A stretch of 29,408 bases of DNA from a virus: the IMG/VR virus record IMGVR_UViG_3300043540_000020, positions 1 through 29,408 of that record. One strand, 5' to 3'. The notes below the pieces were generated by a model. It ran no database searches, was not told the DNA's origin, and saw only the letters and a list, made by a program, of their open reading frames with translations. Made by a program: the position numbers and the translations under genes. Every line of letters begins with the position of its first letter. Positions within the stretch are counted from its first letter, which is position 1. Of this stretch, positions 6,655 to 13,072 are shown one piece after another.

Positions 6655-6899
6655 AGATTTTCGGACAACTTGCGGATAACGTAAGTTTCCTCTGAAATAT
6701 TTTCGACGAAGTCGGTATGTGAATATTCTTCATCGAACATCTTTATGGTTCCACTGTACGAAGTATGGTATGTCACAAACTTCCTGTAGTATGTTTTCAT
6801 CCATACTTTCTCACCACCAGCAAGTAAAGTCGGCAAGAAAGCAAACTTTCTCTTGTAGGTCGGGAACGAATTCAATCCATCTCTCCAATCTTCTGCCAT
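6651..6899 (-). CDS. small conserved-type phage protein, 82 aa
   Basis: Soluble, aromatic- and lysine-rich protein. FAFLPTLLAGGEKVWMKTYYRKF (about 19-41) resembles a short pattern I recall in small unknown phage proteins, but no function is known to me. The ATG lies directly after the T-run of a UUCG hairpin that ends the lysin gene, with no recognisable Shine-Dalgarno sequence; an internal Met34 is possible but would remove the best-looking part of the protein. Its TGA overlaps the proposed -35 of the thyA promoter. Expression may depend on read-through of the terminator. The gene is plausible but the start is uncertain. Confidence 0.6.
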   Translation of the reverse strand: MAEDWRDGLNSFPTYKRKFAFLPTLLAGGEKVWMKTYYRKFVTYHTSYSGTIKMFDEEYSHTDFVENISEETYVIRKLSENL

Positions 6900-6901
6900 G
6901 T

Positions 6902-6923
6902 AAAAATGGAGGCCGAAGCCCCC
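6902..6923 (-). terminator. UUCG-loop intrinsic terminator after the lysin gene
   Basis: On the minus strand GGGGGC-TTCG-GCCTCC forms a 6-bp stem with one mismatch and a UUCG tetraloop, then A and five Ts. It lies 6 bases after the SleB-type gene stop and ends 2 bases before the next ATG. Confidence 0.65.
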
Positions 6924-6929
6924 ATCCCG

Positions 6930-7487
6930 TTAATCCTCCTTAGGCGGAGGCATTTTGTAGAAATCATGGTTACCGATTCTCATAGTCCTTTTCAACGTAT
7001 GCCGCCACGCGGGCTGACTCGTAAAGGGATTATGGAAATAGGTTGCACCATTCGTGTTGTCTTCGGTTTTTTCCGCTAGCGTCTGTATGGCTATCATACT
7101 AGCTACCTGGAATTGATCTACCACCCGTTGGTCGATCTCACCGGTTTTCGTTCTCACAGGTATTTCTCTACCCTTCTTGTCATTTTCGCAATACCAGGAA
7201 AACGCGCAGACAAGCTTTCGACTAATTCTAGAAATAGCAGTTTGTTTTACTACCTCGCAAACAGTTTTTGGAAACCGAGGATCATTCACACGGTTCAGGG
7301 TAACAGAAGCAACTGCAAATTGTCCTCTGATATCCTCATTCCGAGCCTCGTAGTAGATATTTTCGGCCAAGCAATAAGCTTCTTCCGGATCTACACGAGC
7401 TGCCTGCTCGGCTGTTAAGCCAAGCACGTCGGTGCTCTGAAGGAGAAATACCAGCAATAGTTTTGCTGTTATCATCTTTCTCTCCAT
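6930..7487 (-). CDS. SleB-type cell wall hydrolase (endolysin), 185 aa
   Basis: Peptidoglycan hydrolase of the SleB/CwlJ family (Hydrolase_2), likely the phage lysin. A basic N-terminus and hydrophobic stretch (ITAKLLLVFLLQSTDVLG, about 6-23) look like a signal peptide or signal anchor, implying Sec export. The domain runs from about 38 to 180: CLAENIYYEARNE with the expected catalytic Glu47, GQFAVASVTLNRV, CAFSWYCEN, ATYFHNP and a C-terminal GNHDFYK. GGAGG is six bases before the ATG at 7487; an alternative Met5 also has a GGAGAG site. A GCTAAATA late-type octamer lies 32 bases upstream and a UUCG terminator follows, as expected for a late lysis gene with its own transcript. No holin or spanin was recognised in the window. 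Confidence 0.9.
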   Translation of the reverse strand: MERKMITAKLLLVFLLQSTDVLGLTAEQAARVDPEEAYCLAENIYYEARNEDIRGQFAVASVTLNRVNDPRFPKTVCEVVKQTAISRISRKLVCAFSWYCENDKKGREIPVRTKTGEIDQRVVDQFQVASMIAIQTLAEKTEDNTNGATYFHNPFTSQPAWRHTLKRTMRIGNHDFYKMPPPKED

Positions 7488-7518
7488 TTTGTTCCTCCGT
7501 TTTTAGTGGAGGTAAGAA

Positions 7519-7526
7519 TATTTAGC
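7519..7526 (-). promoter_or_regulatory. possible late promoter GCTAAATA for the lysin gene
   Basis: GCTAAATA 32 bases upstream of the SleB-type gene, two mismatches from TATAAATA. It sits in the divergent gap with the plus-strand late promoter at 7576. Confidence 0.45.
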
Positions 7527-7575
7527 ATATTCTAATCACCATTATAACATATGTGATGTCGTAAGTCAACGTATA

Positions 7576-7583
7576 GATAAATA
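7576..7583 (+). promoter_or_regulatory. late promoter GATAAATA, plus strand
   Basis: TATAGATAAATAACA, with the core GATAAATA 23 bases before the ATG of the only plus-strand gene. Same core as the minus-strand copies at 21409, 24087, 24723, 25439 and 29311. Confidence 0.7.
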
Positions 7584-7606
7584 ACAAAAAGGAGTATTGA
7601 CCTACC

Positions 7607-9310
7607 ATGAAAATTACCCATATTGATACCGCTGATATCTTTGAAGAATTTCAGCAAAGATTCGAGAGTTCTCCAGAGGCCGCACCAGTTTGGCAAGTCG
7701 GGCAACATGCTCTAACACATATCGGCGGAAAGTGGTTGCCGTGCGTTATTACAAAACCGCCTCACAAAGAAACCGGTAATTATGGAGTTCGCTTCAAGCA
7801 CGCTGGAAAAACATTCAATACTGTTTCCAGCTTAGAACAATTGAAGCCAATGACTGAGGGTGGAATCGGCGGTGGGTCTCTTGGTCAAGGCATCAATCAG
7901 TGGAACACAAATAATCCGGTAAGTTATGAACACGTTCTGGACGAAGTAGAAAATACTGTTCTGGAACAATTTGCTGAATGGATGGCTGAACAAAGTATTA
8001 ACGAACTCAGCGTGGACAAGATGCAAGCATACAAAGACAAGGTATCTTCACCACAAACCTTTAGAACTCGTCAGCTGGGCAAATTGCCTAAGGGCGTAGA
8101 GGGAAAGGCAGCAGCAACCCGCAAGATTAACGCAAAAATGGGCAATCGTATGGCTGCTCCAGCCCAGGCTCGTGCTACATACGAGGAGAGACTTGCAGAG
8201 TTTACAGAGCTAGACGAGGCCCCATTCGACCCTAATGAATTTAGCGACATCCTGGGTAAGCAACATGCCGAACAACAGGCCGCAAAGAAAATGCCTGTCA
8301 AGGATATTCCATTCCACAACTGGACTATTCGTTACCGTCCTGCTTCGAAGCCTGGCGAGAAAGTCCAATGGCAAGTAATGGACAAGAAGGGCGATGTAAA
8401 GGGTAGGGGCGAAGCAATGTCCGATAAGGAAGCTGTTGGTGCTGCCGAAGATTACATCAAGAAGGGAACCGATACACGCCAACAAGCTACCGACAAGGTT
8501 ACTATTGACTTCAATGTAAACTTCACAAAGGAATTTGGAGATGAATTCTTTGCGAACATTATTGCAGATAATTCCGGTCCAGCACTTTTGATTGCATATC
8601 AACAAGAACCTGGAATGAAGCGCAGCTATGCACGTAACCAGAAAGAAAAGATGACTGCAACAACCACCAAGTTGACTTGCATCCCAATGAGTGCTAAGGA
8701 AGCAAACGATGCTGGCCTACAGCCAAACGGCCGTTATATCCTAGGCGATAAGCAAGACATGGGTGAATATGCAATGTTCCCACTCATCTACCAAAGCACT
8801 GTTCAAGGCAAGGGCGACATGATGAAAATGGGCAAGCCTGGACTAACTGTTGCCCACAACCGTGATGTGGCAGAAGATTGCTGGGATGGATATAAGCAAC
8901 TTGGAATGAAAGACAAGGACGGTAAACAAGTTCCTAACTGTGTTCCAACTGAAGAAGAAATCGAGGAAGCATACGAAGGTCCTTGGCATGGAGATCCAGT
9001 AAAGAATGCTAAGTCTCCAAAGAGCTCTATGCAAGGCGCTGGAGATGTCCGCCTAAGCGATATGATTAAAGACACCATTGATACACACGGTGTAAAATGG
9101 GCCTTTGAATACTACGTCAAGAAGCACGGCATGCCTCCAAGACACTTCCAAATCCTATCGGGTCTTACTGCTAAACCAGCAGCAAAGAAACCAGAGCAGA
9201 AGCCATCCGCACAAGTTCTTCCATTCCCACAGAAGAAGCCTGCTCCAGCACAGCAGCCTGATAAAAAGGGTTGGTGGGCTAGCATGATGGACAAGCTAGC
9301 AGCAGAATAA
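7607..9310 (+). CDS. probable internal virion/structural protein, 567 aa
   Basis: Function not recognised. The only plus-strand gene, it has its own late-type promoter, an AAGGAG site 12 bases before the ATG and a strong terminator just after the stop, as for an abundant virion protein. The N-terminus (about 25-82) contains a small basic beta-rich segment (KWLPCVITKPP, YGVRFKHAGK). A DCWDGYKQLG...PNCVP motif (about residues 423-446) resembles peptides I recall in virion or capsid-core proteins of marine T4-like phages. A Pro/Ala/Lys-rich linker (about 520-553) leads to a C-terminal KKGWWASMMDKL helix. PMTEGGIGGG near residue 83 resembles a prohead-protease site (hydrophobic-x-Glu). No catalytic motif or membrane segment is seen. 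Confidence 0.75.
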   Translation: MKITHIDTADIFEEFQQRFESSPEAAPVWQVGQHALTHIGGKWLPCVITKPPHKETGNYGVRFKHAGKTFNTVSSLEQLKPMTEGGIGGGSLGQGINQWNTNNPVSYEHVLDEVENTVLEQFAEWMAEQSINELSVDKMQAYKDKVSSPQTFRTRQLGKLPKGVEGKAAATRKINAKMGNRMAAPAQARATYEERLAEFTELDEAPFDPNEFSDILGKQHAEQQAAKKMPVKDIPFHNWTIRYRPASKPGEKVQWQVMDKKGDVKGRGEAMSDKEAVGAAEDYIKKGTDTRQQATDKVTIDFNVNFTKEFGDEFFANIIADNSGPALLIAYQQEPGMKRSYARNQKEKMTATTTKLTCIPMSAKEANDAGLQPNGRYILGDKQDMGEYAMFPLIYQSTVQGKGDMMKMGKPGLTVAHNRDVAEDCWDGYKQLGMKDKDGKQVPNCVPTEEEIEEAYEGPWHGDPVKNAKSPKSSMQGAGDVRLSDMIKDTIDTHGVKWAFEYYVKKHGMPPRHFQILSGLTAKPAAKKPEQKPSAQVLPFPQKKPAPAQQPDKKGWWASMMDKLAAE

Positions 9311-9336
9311 AAAAAGGGCCCCGGAGGGCCCTTTTT
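9311..9336 (+). terminator. strong intrinsic terminator, probably bidirectional
   Basis: AAAAAGGGCCC, a 4-base loop, then GGGCCCTTTTT: a perfect 6-bp GC stem flanked by A5 and T5, immediately after the plus-strand gene's TAA. The symmetric A/T flanks would also stop transcription from the facing nadV relic. Confidence 0.88.
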
Positions 9337-9354
9337 ATTGCTTTTTACGGCAAT

Positions 9355-9658
9355 TTACCGAGCAGGTTGCTTGGCACGTTCACGGCTTTCCGTGAACGTT
9401 GTTTCGTTGTAAGCCTTTCCGTCCATGTAGCGACGGACCAGCTGGTAACCGTGCTGTGCTCCATGGCAGGAATGCTGAAGCCGCAGACTTCTGCGTCATG
9501 GTATTCCATTGCAGCCATGATGCCCGACACAGTGTCAGTGCCCATGAAGTTCACCAGGTGGGCATGCCACTCGGGCCTGCGCTTTCCAGGTTCGACACAC
9601 CACGCGCACCGAAGTCATGCAGCTTGAAGTCGATCAGCGACGGGTCGCCATTCGACAT
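9355..9658 (-). pseudogene. nadV: nicotinamide phosphoribosyltransferase (nadV) relic
   Basis: Intact NadV/NAMPT (about 460-490 residues) makes NMN from nicotinamide for NAD salvage, and some large phages carry it. Only pieces remain, in three frames. Piece one (9658-9551) reads GDPSLIDFKLHDFGARGVSN then LESAG and hits a TGA. Piece two (frame entered near 9560, down to about 9438) reads AHLVNFMGTDTV, then SIPAMEHSTVTSW, the conserved substrate-site region. Piece three (about 9443-9355) reads LVRRYMDGKAYNETTFTESR then ERAK and a stop, resembling the NAMPT C-terminal tail. The N-terminal third and roughly 200 residues between pieces two and three are missing. At least two frameshifts are needed, so the gene is dead. 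Bases here look more GC-rich than in the neighbours. The rest of the 617-base gap holds the amber-broken ORF and a terminator. Confidence 0.85.
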
Positions 9659-9872
9659 AGGATTCCCATTGTTCCTTGATTGCCCTGAAGGCTTGCAGCA
9701 GCCAACAAAACACCGAGAAGAGGACCAGAATCAAGGTGGCAAGCAAGGCCTTTGCTCCGAGGGTAAGGCCCGAAACGGCAGACTATACAAACAGACTAAT
9801 CAACACTGTTGCAGTCTTTTCAGACGCATCAAGATTTGTCCACCACCAATTCAAAAATCTAAACAGTTCCAT
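9615..9872 (-). pseudogene. small membrane-protein ORF broken by an in-frame TAG
   Basis: From ATG 9872 the frame reads 29 residues (MELFRFLNWWWTNLDASEKT...) to a TAG at 9783-9785, then stays open another 55 codons to a TGA at 9615. The second part has a clear membrane helix (ALLATLILVLFSVFCWLL, about residues 42-59 of the joined frame) followed by a polar helix AIKEQWESYVEW. It reads as one former 84-residue membrane protein. Its last codons overlap the nadV relic, so the original 3' end may have been lost in the same deletion. TAG is a normal stop elsewhere in the window (end of the 11712-12503 gene), so recoding is unlikely. Separate translation of two short pieces cannot be excluded. Confidence 0.6.
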
Positions 9873-9927
9873 AAAACACCTGTAGTTGATGCCTAATTAT
9901 ACTGTGTCTTCTTTACTTCGCAACTGG

Positions 9928-10593
9928 TTAAGGCTTAGTGCTTGTCGGAAAAGGATACATAGCCACTTCCGGTGGCTTCGGAAAAGGTTTTGGTAATTCC
10001 AGCTTCTCCGTTACAAACTTGTCTCGGAAATTGGCAGCAATGAATTTACCCTTGGATTCTGCTTCGTAGAATTCCCAGAACAGATCGTGCGGAATTCCAA
10101 AATATTTGTAGTACCCACCGTTCTTGAATTTGATAATCAGATCACCATCCGTCCAATGAAAATCTTTCCCTGTACCTTCCGTTCTGCCCGCCCAATGGTA
10201 ACCCGAAACAGAGCTACTGTTTTTCACGGGGTTCAGGCGATTCGGAACAGGGCCCTTAATCATCTCGGCAGGATATGCCTTGAAGAACCAGTGGCCCCAT
10301 TCTGCTGGAGTAACATCAGATTGAAGACCGTGAACCCAGAACCCACCTACTTCTTGCTGACCATATTGTGGGTTCATGGGATATTGGCGATAGTTACGTT
10401 CCCATTCGAAGTCTATAGTTCCTTCCCAGATCACCTTTGTAGGATCTGCTGGGTCGAAAACAGTAAGGTAGTCGCCGTCGGCCAAACAGTTCAGTCCATC
10501 GTAGCCCTCGCGGCCATCTTCATAAACTGACCAGATAATTCCCTCCGTCCCTGTTTCAAAGAACGGTTCCAGCTTTCCCTTAATTGTTGTCAT
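9928..10593 (-). CDS. KTSC-domain phage protein, 221 aa
   Basis: Two parts. Residues about 8-115 (EGIIWSVYEDGREGYDGLNC, then GDYLTVFD and IWEGTID) form a beta-rich domain that I recall as widespread but uncharacterised in phages. Residues about 126-195 match a KTSC domain: SSVSGYHW, DLIIKFKNGGYYKYFGIPH and an FYEAESKGKFIAANFRDKF end; KTSC resembles the C-terminal part of lysyl-tRNA synthetases and may bind nucleic acid. A proline-rich tail follows. The ATG overlaps the phosphoesterase stop as ATGA, with AGGACATTCAA before it. It is the last gene of the run driven by the promoter at 12525. Molecular role unknown. Confidence 0.82.
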   Translation of the reverse strand: MTTIKGKLEPFFETGTEGIIWSVYEDGREGYDGLNCLADGDYLTVFDPADPTKVIWEGTIDFEWERNYRQYPMNPQYGQQEVGGFWVHGLQSDVTPAEWGHWFFKAYPAEMIKGPVPNRLNPVKNSSSVSGYHWAGRTEGTGKDFHWTDGDLIIKFKNGGYYKYFGIPHDLFWEFYEAESKGKFIAANFRDKFVTEKLELPKPFPKPPEVAMYPFPTSTKP

Positions 10594-11351
10594 TTGAATG
10601 TCCTATAGCTGTCGATATAAAAATCCTTCTTGCCATGCAATATTAATGCACCGGTCAAGAAACCACCCTTGCCGCAACCAGTATCGATAAAGATTGCCTT
10701 ACCACCATTCGCATTAGTCTTAACCAACGGTTCTTCAATTGCAACTTGGTGGATTGGCTTTCTGTCATGTCCGACGATAACGGTCTTGCCCATCGGGATT
10801 TCTTCGATCCAGTTGTAGTAGCGGATAGGGTATCCATCCGGATGCACCTCTCCAGTCACTTCGCCGTACAAAGCACGTGAAGTGAACGAACTACCAAACT
10901 TACCTTTTGGATCCCACATATCGGGGTGGCTTGCAGCATGCACCAAGTAGATATTATCGAACTTGTGGAACATGCCAGCCTGACCGGTGAACGTCTGGAT
11001 CTCGGCGTACATTCTCAAAAACTCGTCCATCCTTTCCGGACCAACTTTTTCCAATGTGCCGCGACCATCCATGCTGAATCTTACCTTCGCACCGTTCCTA
11101 TACCTGAAGAACTTGTTGTCGTGGTTACCAATGACGAAGCCGGCGTGGCCATCGTACATTCTTTTATGCATTGCTGCAACCACTTCGTATGGATGTTCTC
11201 CGCGGTCAACCAAATCTCCCAATCCCATGAAGAAGTAGTTTTCCTTAGTGGCGAAATCCAAAGCCGCAGCGAATTGGTCGTAATCGGAATGAACATCTCC
11301 GAATACTAACATTCCGTCATACGTCTTTACGTGCTCTGCTAAGTTAAACAT
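10590..11351 (-). CDS. calcineurin-like metallophosphoesterase (PrpE/PP1-like phosphatase)
   Basis: Two-metal phosphoesterase, possibly a protein phosphatase, a diadenosine-tetraphosphate hydrolase or an RNA-end phosphatase. All family motifs are present (numbered from an alternative start at 11363, 4 residues longer): GDVH (Asp23, His25), GDLVDRG (Asp50, Arg54), GNHD (Asn80, His81), VHAAS (His142) and VGHDRKP (His199). IFIDTGCGKGG near the C-terminus resembles the PrpE/ApaH type. I prefer ATG 11351, which has GGAA ten bases before it and begins just after the upstream TGA; the start at 11363 lacks a good ribosome site and overlaps the upstream gene. It shares an ATGA junction with the KTSC gene. 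The substrate is not evident. Confidence 0.9.
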   Translation of the reverse strand: MFNLAEHVKTYDGMLVFGDVHSDYDQFAAALDFATKENYFFMGLGDLVDRGEHPYEVVAAMHKRMYDGHAGFVIGNHDNKFFRYRNGAKVRFSMDGRGTLEKVGPERMDEFLRMYAEIQTFTGQAGMFHKFDNIYLVHAASHPDMWDPKGKFGSSFTSRALYGEVTGEVHPDGYPIRYYNWIEEIPMGKTVIVGHDRKPIHQVAIEEPLVKTNANGGKAIFIDTGCGKGGFLTGALILHGKKDFYIDSYRTFK

Positions 11352-11352
11352 T

Positions 11353-11721
11353 TCAAATTCCATCTTCTGGTGGCCAAGGATAGGGTATCCAACCCATACG
11401 GTTAAAGCATTCCTTCACTATGTCAGATATGTCACTTTCACTGCCGGAGCAATAAAAGTCCATGTAATCTTCCGTTGTATTGTAGTGCAGATTGCGGATG
11501 TCCGCAATGATTCCGCCCGCATAGCGCCAGGAACAACTCCACACACCGGGTTCATCACCTTTCAATCTGGCTACGGTCATATCATGCGGAGTAAGCCAAT
11601 CTTTCTTCTTCCAACGCATATTACACAATGCACGGTAAAAGTCCTTGGCAATTTCCACATCTTTCAGATAGGCTGCAACTATTGCATCCTTCTTCATCTC
11701 CGCTTCTAAATCTACGTCCAA
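11353..11721 (-). CDS. conserved phage protein, 122 aa, unknown
   Basis: Begins with TTG at 11721, seven bases after a clear AAGGA, and overlaps the upstream gene's TAG region by 10 bases; no ATG fits as well. The product has an acidic helical N-terminus (VDLEAEMKKDAIVAAYLKDV), then a Trp/Tyr-rich core WSCSWRYAGGIIADIRN (about 61-77) and DYMDFYCSGSESDISDIVKE, ending with GWIPYPWPP. I recall the WRYAGG...YCSG pattern from unknown proteins in other phages, including ones annotated only as hypothetical. No enzymatic motif is seen. It belongs to the early-type run 12503-9928. Confidence 0.8.
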   Translation of the reverse strand: MDVDLEAEMKKDAIVAAYLKDVEIAKDFYRALCNMRWKKKDWLTPHDMTVARLKGDEPGVWSCSWRYAGGIIADIRNLHYNTTEDYMDFYCSGSESDISDIVKECFNRMGWIPYPWPPEDGI

Positions 11722-12503
11722 AGCGTCTTCCTTATTTTCATCAGGCGAATGAGCATAGCTTCGTCCTCATTATCCCATTGTTCATCCTGCTCGTTTCTTT
11801 TCTCGATCGACTCGATGTAGGCCTTATATTCTTCCGTAGTGCGGTCATAATCTGTATCGAAAATGTCCAGCAAACTGTCTTCATCGTCGTCGTTAGCAAC
11901 TTTCTTCCGAGGACTTAGCAGTTCAATCTCCACTCTTGCCGGGCGAGTCTCGACCCACCACTTGTATAAGGCAATTTTCTCCCGAGCTGCGATGGCCTGA
12001 CCGGGAGATTGTTCGTGTGGCGGTAAGGAAGGATCGTCCAGTGTGGCTTCCCACTCCAGGTGCTTCATTCCGCGCACGGGGTCTCTGAATGACCACTTGT
12101 AACCAAGAGGTAGCTTTCTTTTCCAGAAACTGAGTTTTTCACGCCTGTCCGAATCCTCGAAACACCACGAACGCCACGCAAGTTCTCCTTCGACAAAATC
12201 TTTCAACATGTCAAAGTTAACGTGGAGCATGATTGTTCTCTTATCGTAATAGTTTGGCTTGAGCTCAGTTTTTACGATGTGGTACTTATCATATGTGCGA
12301 TAGCGAATCCAGTCGCGGATTGCTTCGTATTTCCACTTTACAGGAAGAACAGTCCTTCTACGCAAGTCGTGCATAATCCAAAAACGAATAGGCGCCTTTT
12401 GTCTGTACTCTTGGCGGAACAACCTCCAACCCTTGCTTGACAGAGCACCGGGTGGATTATAATCCATCCAATTTTTGAATCTTTTGAGATATTTCATTAA
12501 CAT
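11712..12503 (-). CDS. conserved phage protein, 263 aa, unknown
   Basis: First gene behind a near-consensus sigma70 promoter, with GGA seven bases before the ATG. The N-terminal half is very basic and rich in W, R and Y (KAPIRFWIMHDLRRRTVLPV), the middle holds YDKRTIMLHVNFDMLKDFVE (about 86-105), a pattern I recall from conserved unknown proteins of T4-like phages. The C-terminal part is acidic (NDDDEDSLLDIFDTDYD) and helical. The charge split suggests nucleic-acid contact at one end, which is an inference. It ends with TAG, showing that amber is a normal stop in this genome. Confidence 0.82.
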   Translation of the reverse strand: MLMKYLKRFKNWMDYNPPGALSSKGWRLFRQEYRQKAPIRFWIMHDLRRRTVLPVKWKYEAIRDWIRYRTYDKYHIVKTELKPNYYDKRTIMLHVNFDMLKDFVEGELAWRSWCFEDSDRREKLSFWKRKLPLGYKWSFRDPVRGMKHLEWEATLDDPSLPPHEQSPGQAIAAREKIALYKWWVETRPARVEIELLSPRKKVANDDDEDSLLDIFDTDYDRTTEEYKAYIESIEKRNEQDEQWDNEDEAMLIRLMKIRKTLWT

Positions 12504-12524
12504 AAGAGAATCCAGTTAGGGCAC

Positions 12525-12553
12525 ATATTACTGCACCGTAACCGGATTGTCAA
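12525..12553 (-). promoter_or_regulatory. sigma70-type early promoter, near consensus
   Basis: Minus strand TTGACA (12548-12553, exact -35), a 17-base spacer, then TAATAT (12525-12530). It starts directly after the TAA of the 64-residue gene and 22 bases before the next ATG. It likely drives the genes from 12503 to 9928 with host RNA polymerase. Confidence 0.7.
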
Positions 12554-12748
12554 TTAGGAATTGGCTTTGGAGACGAACTGGTTCAGCTTCTCTGCTTCAG
12601 CAATTACTTCTTCCGATGTTGCTGCTGTGGTAACGTTGTTACCATTCGCCACTCCCTTTGCGTTGTGCTGGGCATGTAGAATTGTTTGTGCAAGTTGCAA
12701 CAATTCTAGGCGGATTTCGTATGGGGTCTTTCCAACTTTGTTAGACAT
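12554..12748 (-). CDS. small conserved-type phage protein, 64 aa
   Basis: Helical protein: YEIRLELLQLAQTILHAQHN (about 10-29), a short NGNNVTTAATS linker, then a second helix SEEVIAEAEKLNQFVSKAN. The YEIRLE..LA pattern resembles small conserved proteins of cyanophage-type T4-like genomes, but no function is known to me. AGGA lies 11 bases before the ATG. The stop abuts the promoter at 12525. It follows the 102-residue gene by 15 bases and is probably co-transcribed with it and the nrd genes. Confidence 0.75.
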   Translation of the reverse strand: MSNKVGKTPYEIRLELLQLAQTILHAQHNAKGVANGNNVTTAATSEEVIAEAEKLNQFVSKANS

Positions 12749-12763
12749 AATGTGTGTCCTGTA

Positions 12764-13072
12764 TTATTGAGTAATGATTGAGCTCTTTTTCGGTAGAGCG
12801 ATACCTGTTGTGATACTTTCGTATTGCGATTCCAATTCTGGAGGGGCTTCGCCCTGAATTACCGGCTTTGGAATTATCACTGGCTTGTCTGGATCGGCCA
12901 GCATCAAGATTGGAACAAATTGCACACCCTTTGGTGTTTGTCCAATAGTCAGCGGCTTGGATACTGTGTACGAGCCCATTGTCTCGTCGATTACCTTGCA
13001 TACAAACTCCTCGCCAGAACCTAGCTTAAAGATTGCAATGTACGGCATTTCTTTCTGTTTCTGTGTTAACAT
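12764..13072 (-). CDS. small beta-barrel-like phage protein, 102 aa
   Basis: The start at 13072 overlaps the nrdB TAA (TAATG); the frame is open five codons further but would overlap nrdB coding sequence. The protein has strand-like segments IAIFKLGSGEEFVCKVID, YTVSKPLTIG and VQFVPILMLAD, then a proline-rich part and a polar tail. The pattern (F-K-L-x-S/T-G-E-E/D-x-V/I near the start, a KPL turn, then a middle hydrophobic strand) recalls small Sm-like or Hfq-like barrels found in T4-like phages, a resemblance rather than an assignment. Its position directly after nrdB suggests shared transcription with the nucleotide-supply genes. Confidence 0.72.
   Translation of the reverse strand: MLTQKQKEMPYIAIFKLGSGEEFVCKVIDETMGSYTVSKPLTIGQTPKGVQFVPILMLADPDKPVIIPKPVIQGEAPPELESQYESITTGIALPKKSSIITQ

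Noticed and set aside
9783-9785. Amber codon reassigned to an amino acid genome-wide
   Set aside because: The 11712-12503 gene ends with TAG at the right place before an overlapping start, and no other long frame in the window contains an internal TAG that would join genes.
9399-9896. Open plus-strand frame of 165 codons
   Set aside because: It lies over the nadV relic and the amber-broken ORF, is rich in Cys/His/Pro with no domain, and has no promoter or ribosome site; it is a shadow of decayed minus-strand genes.
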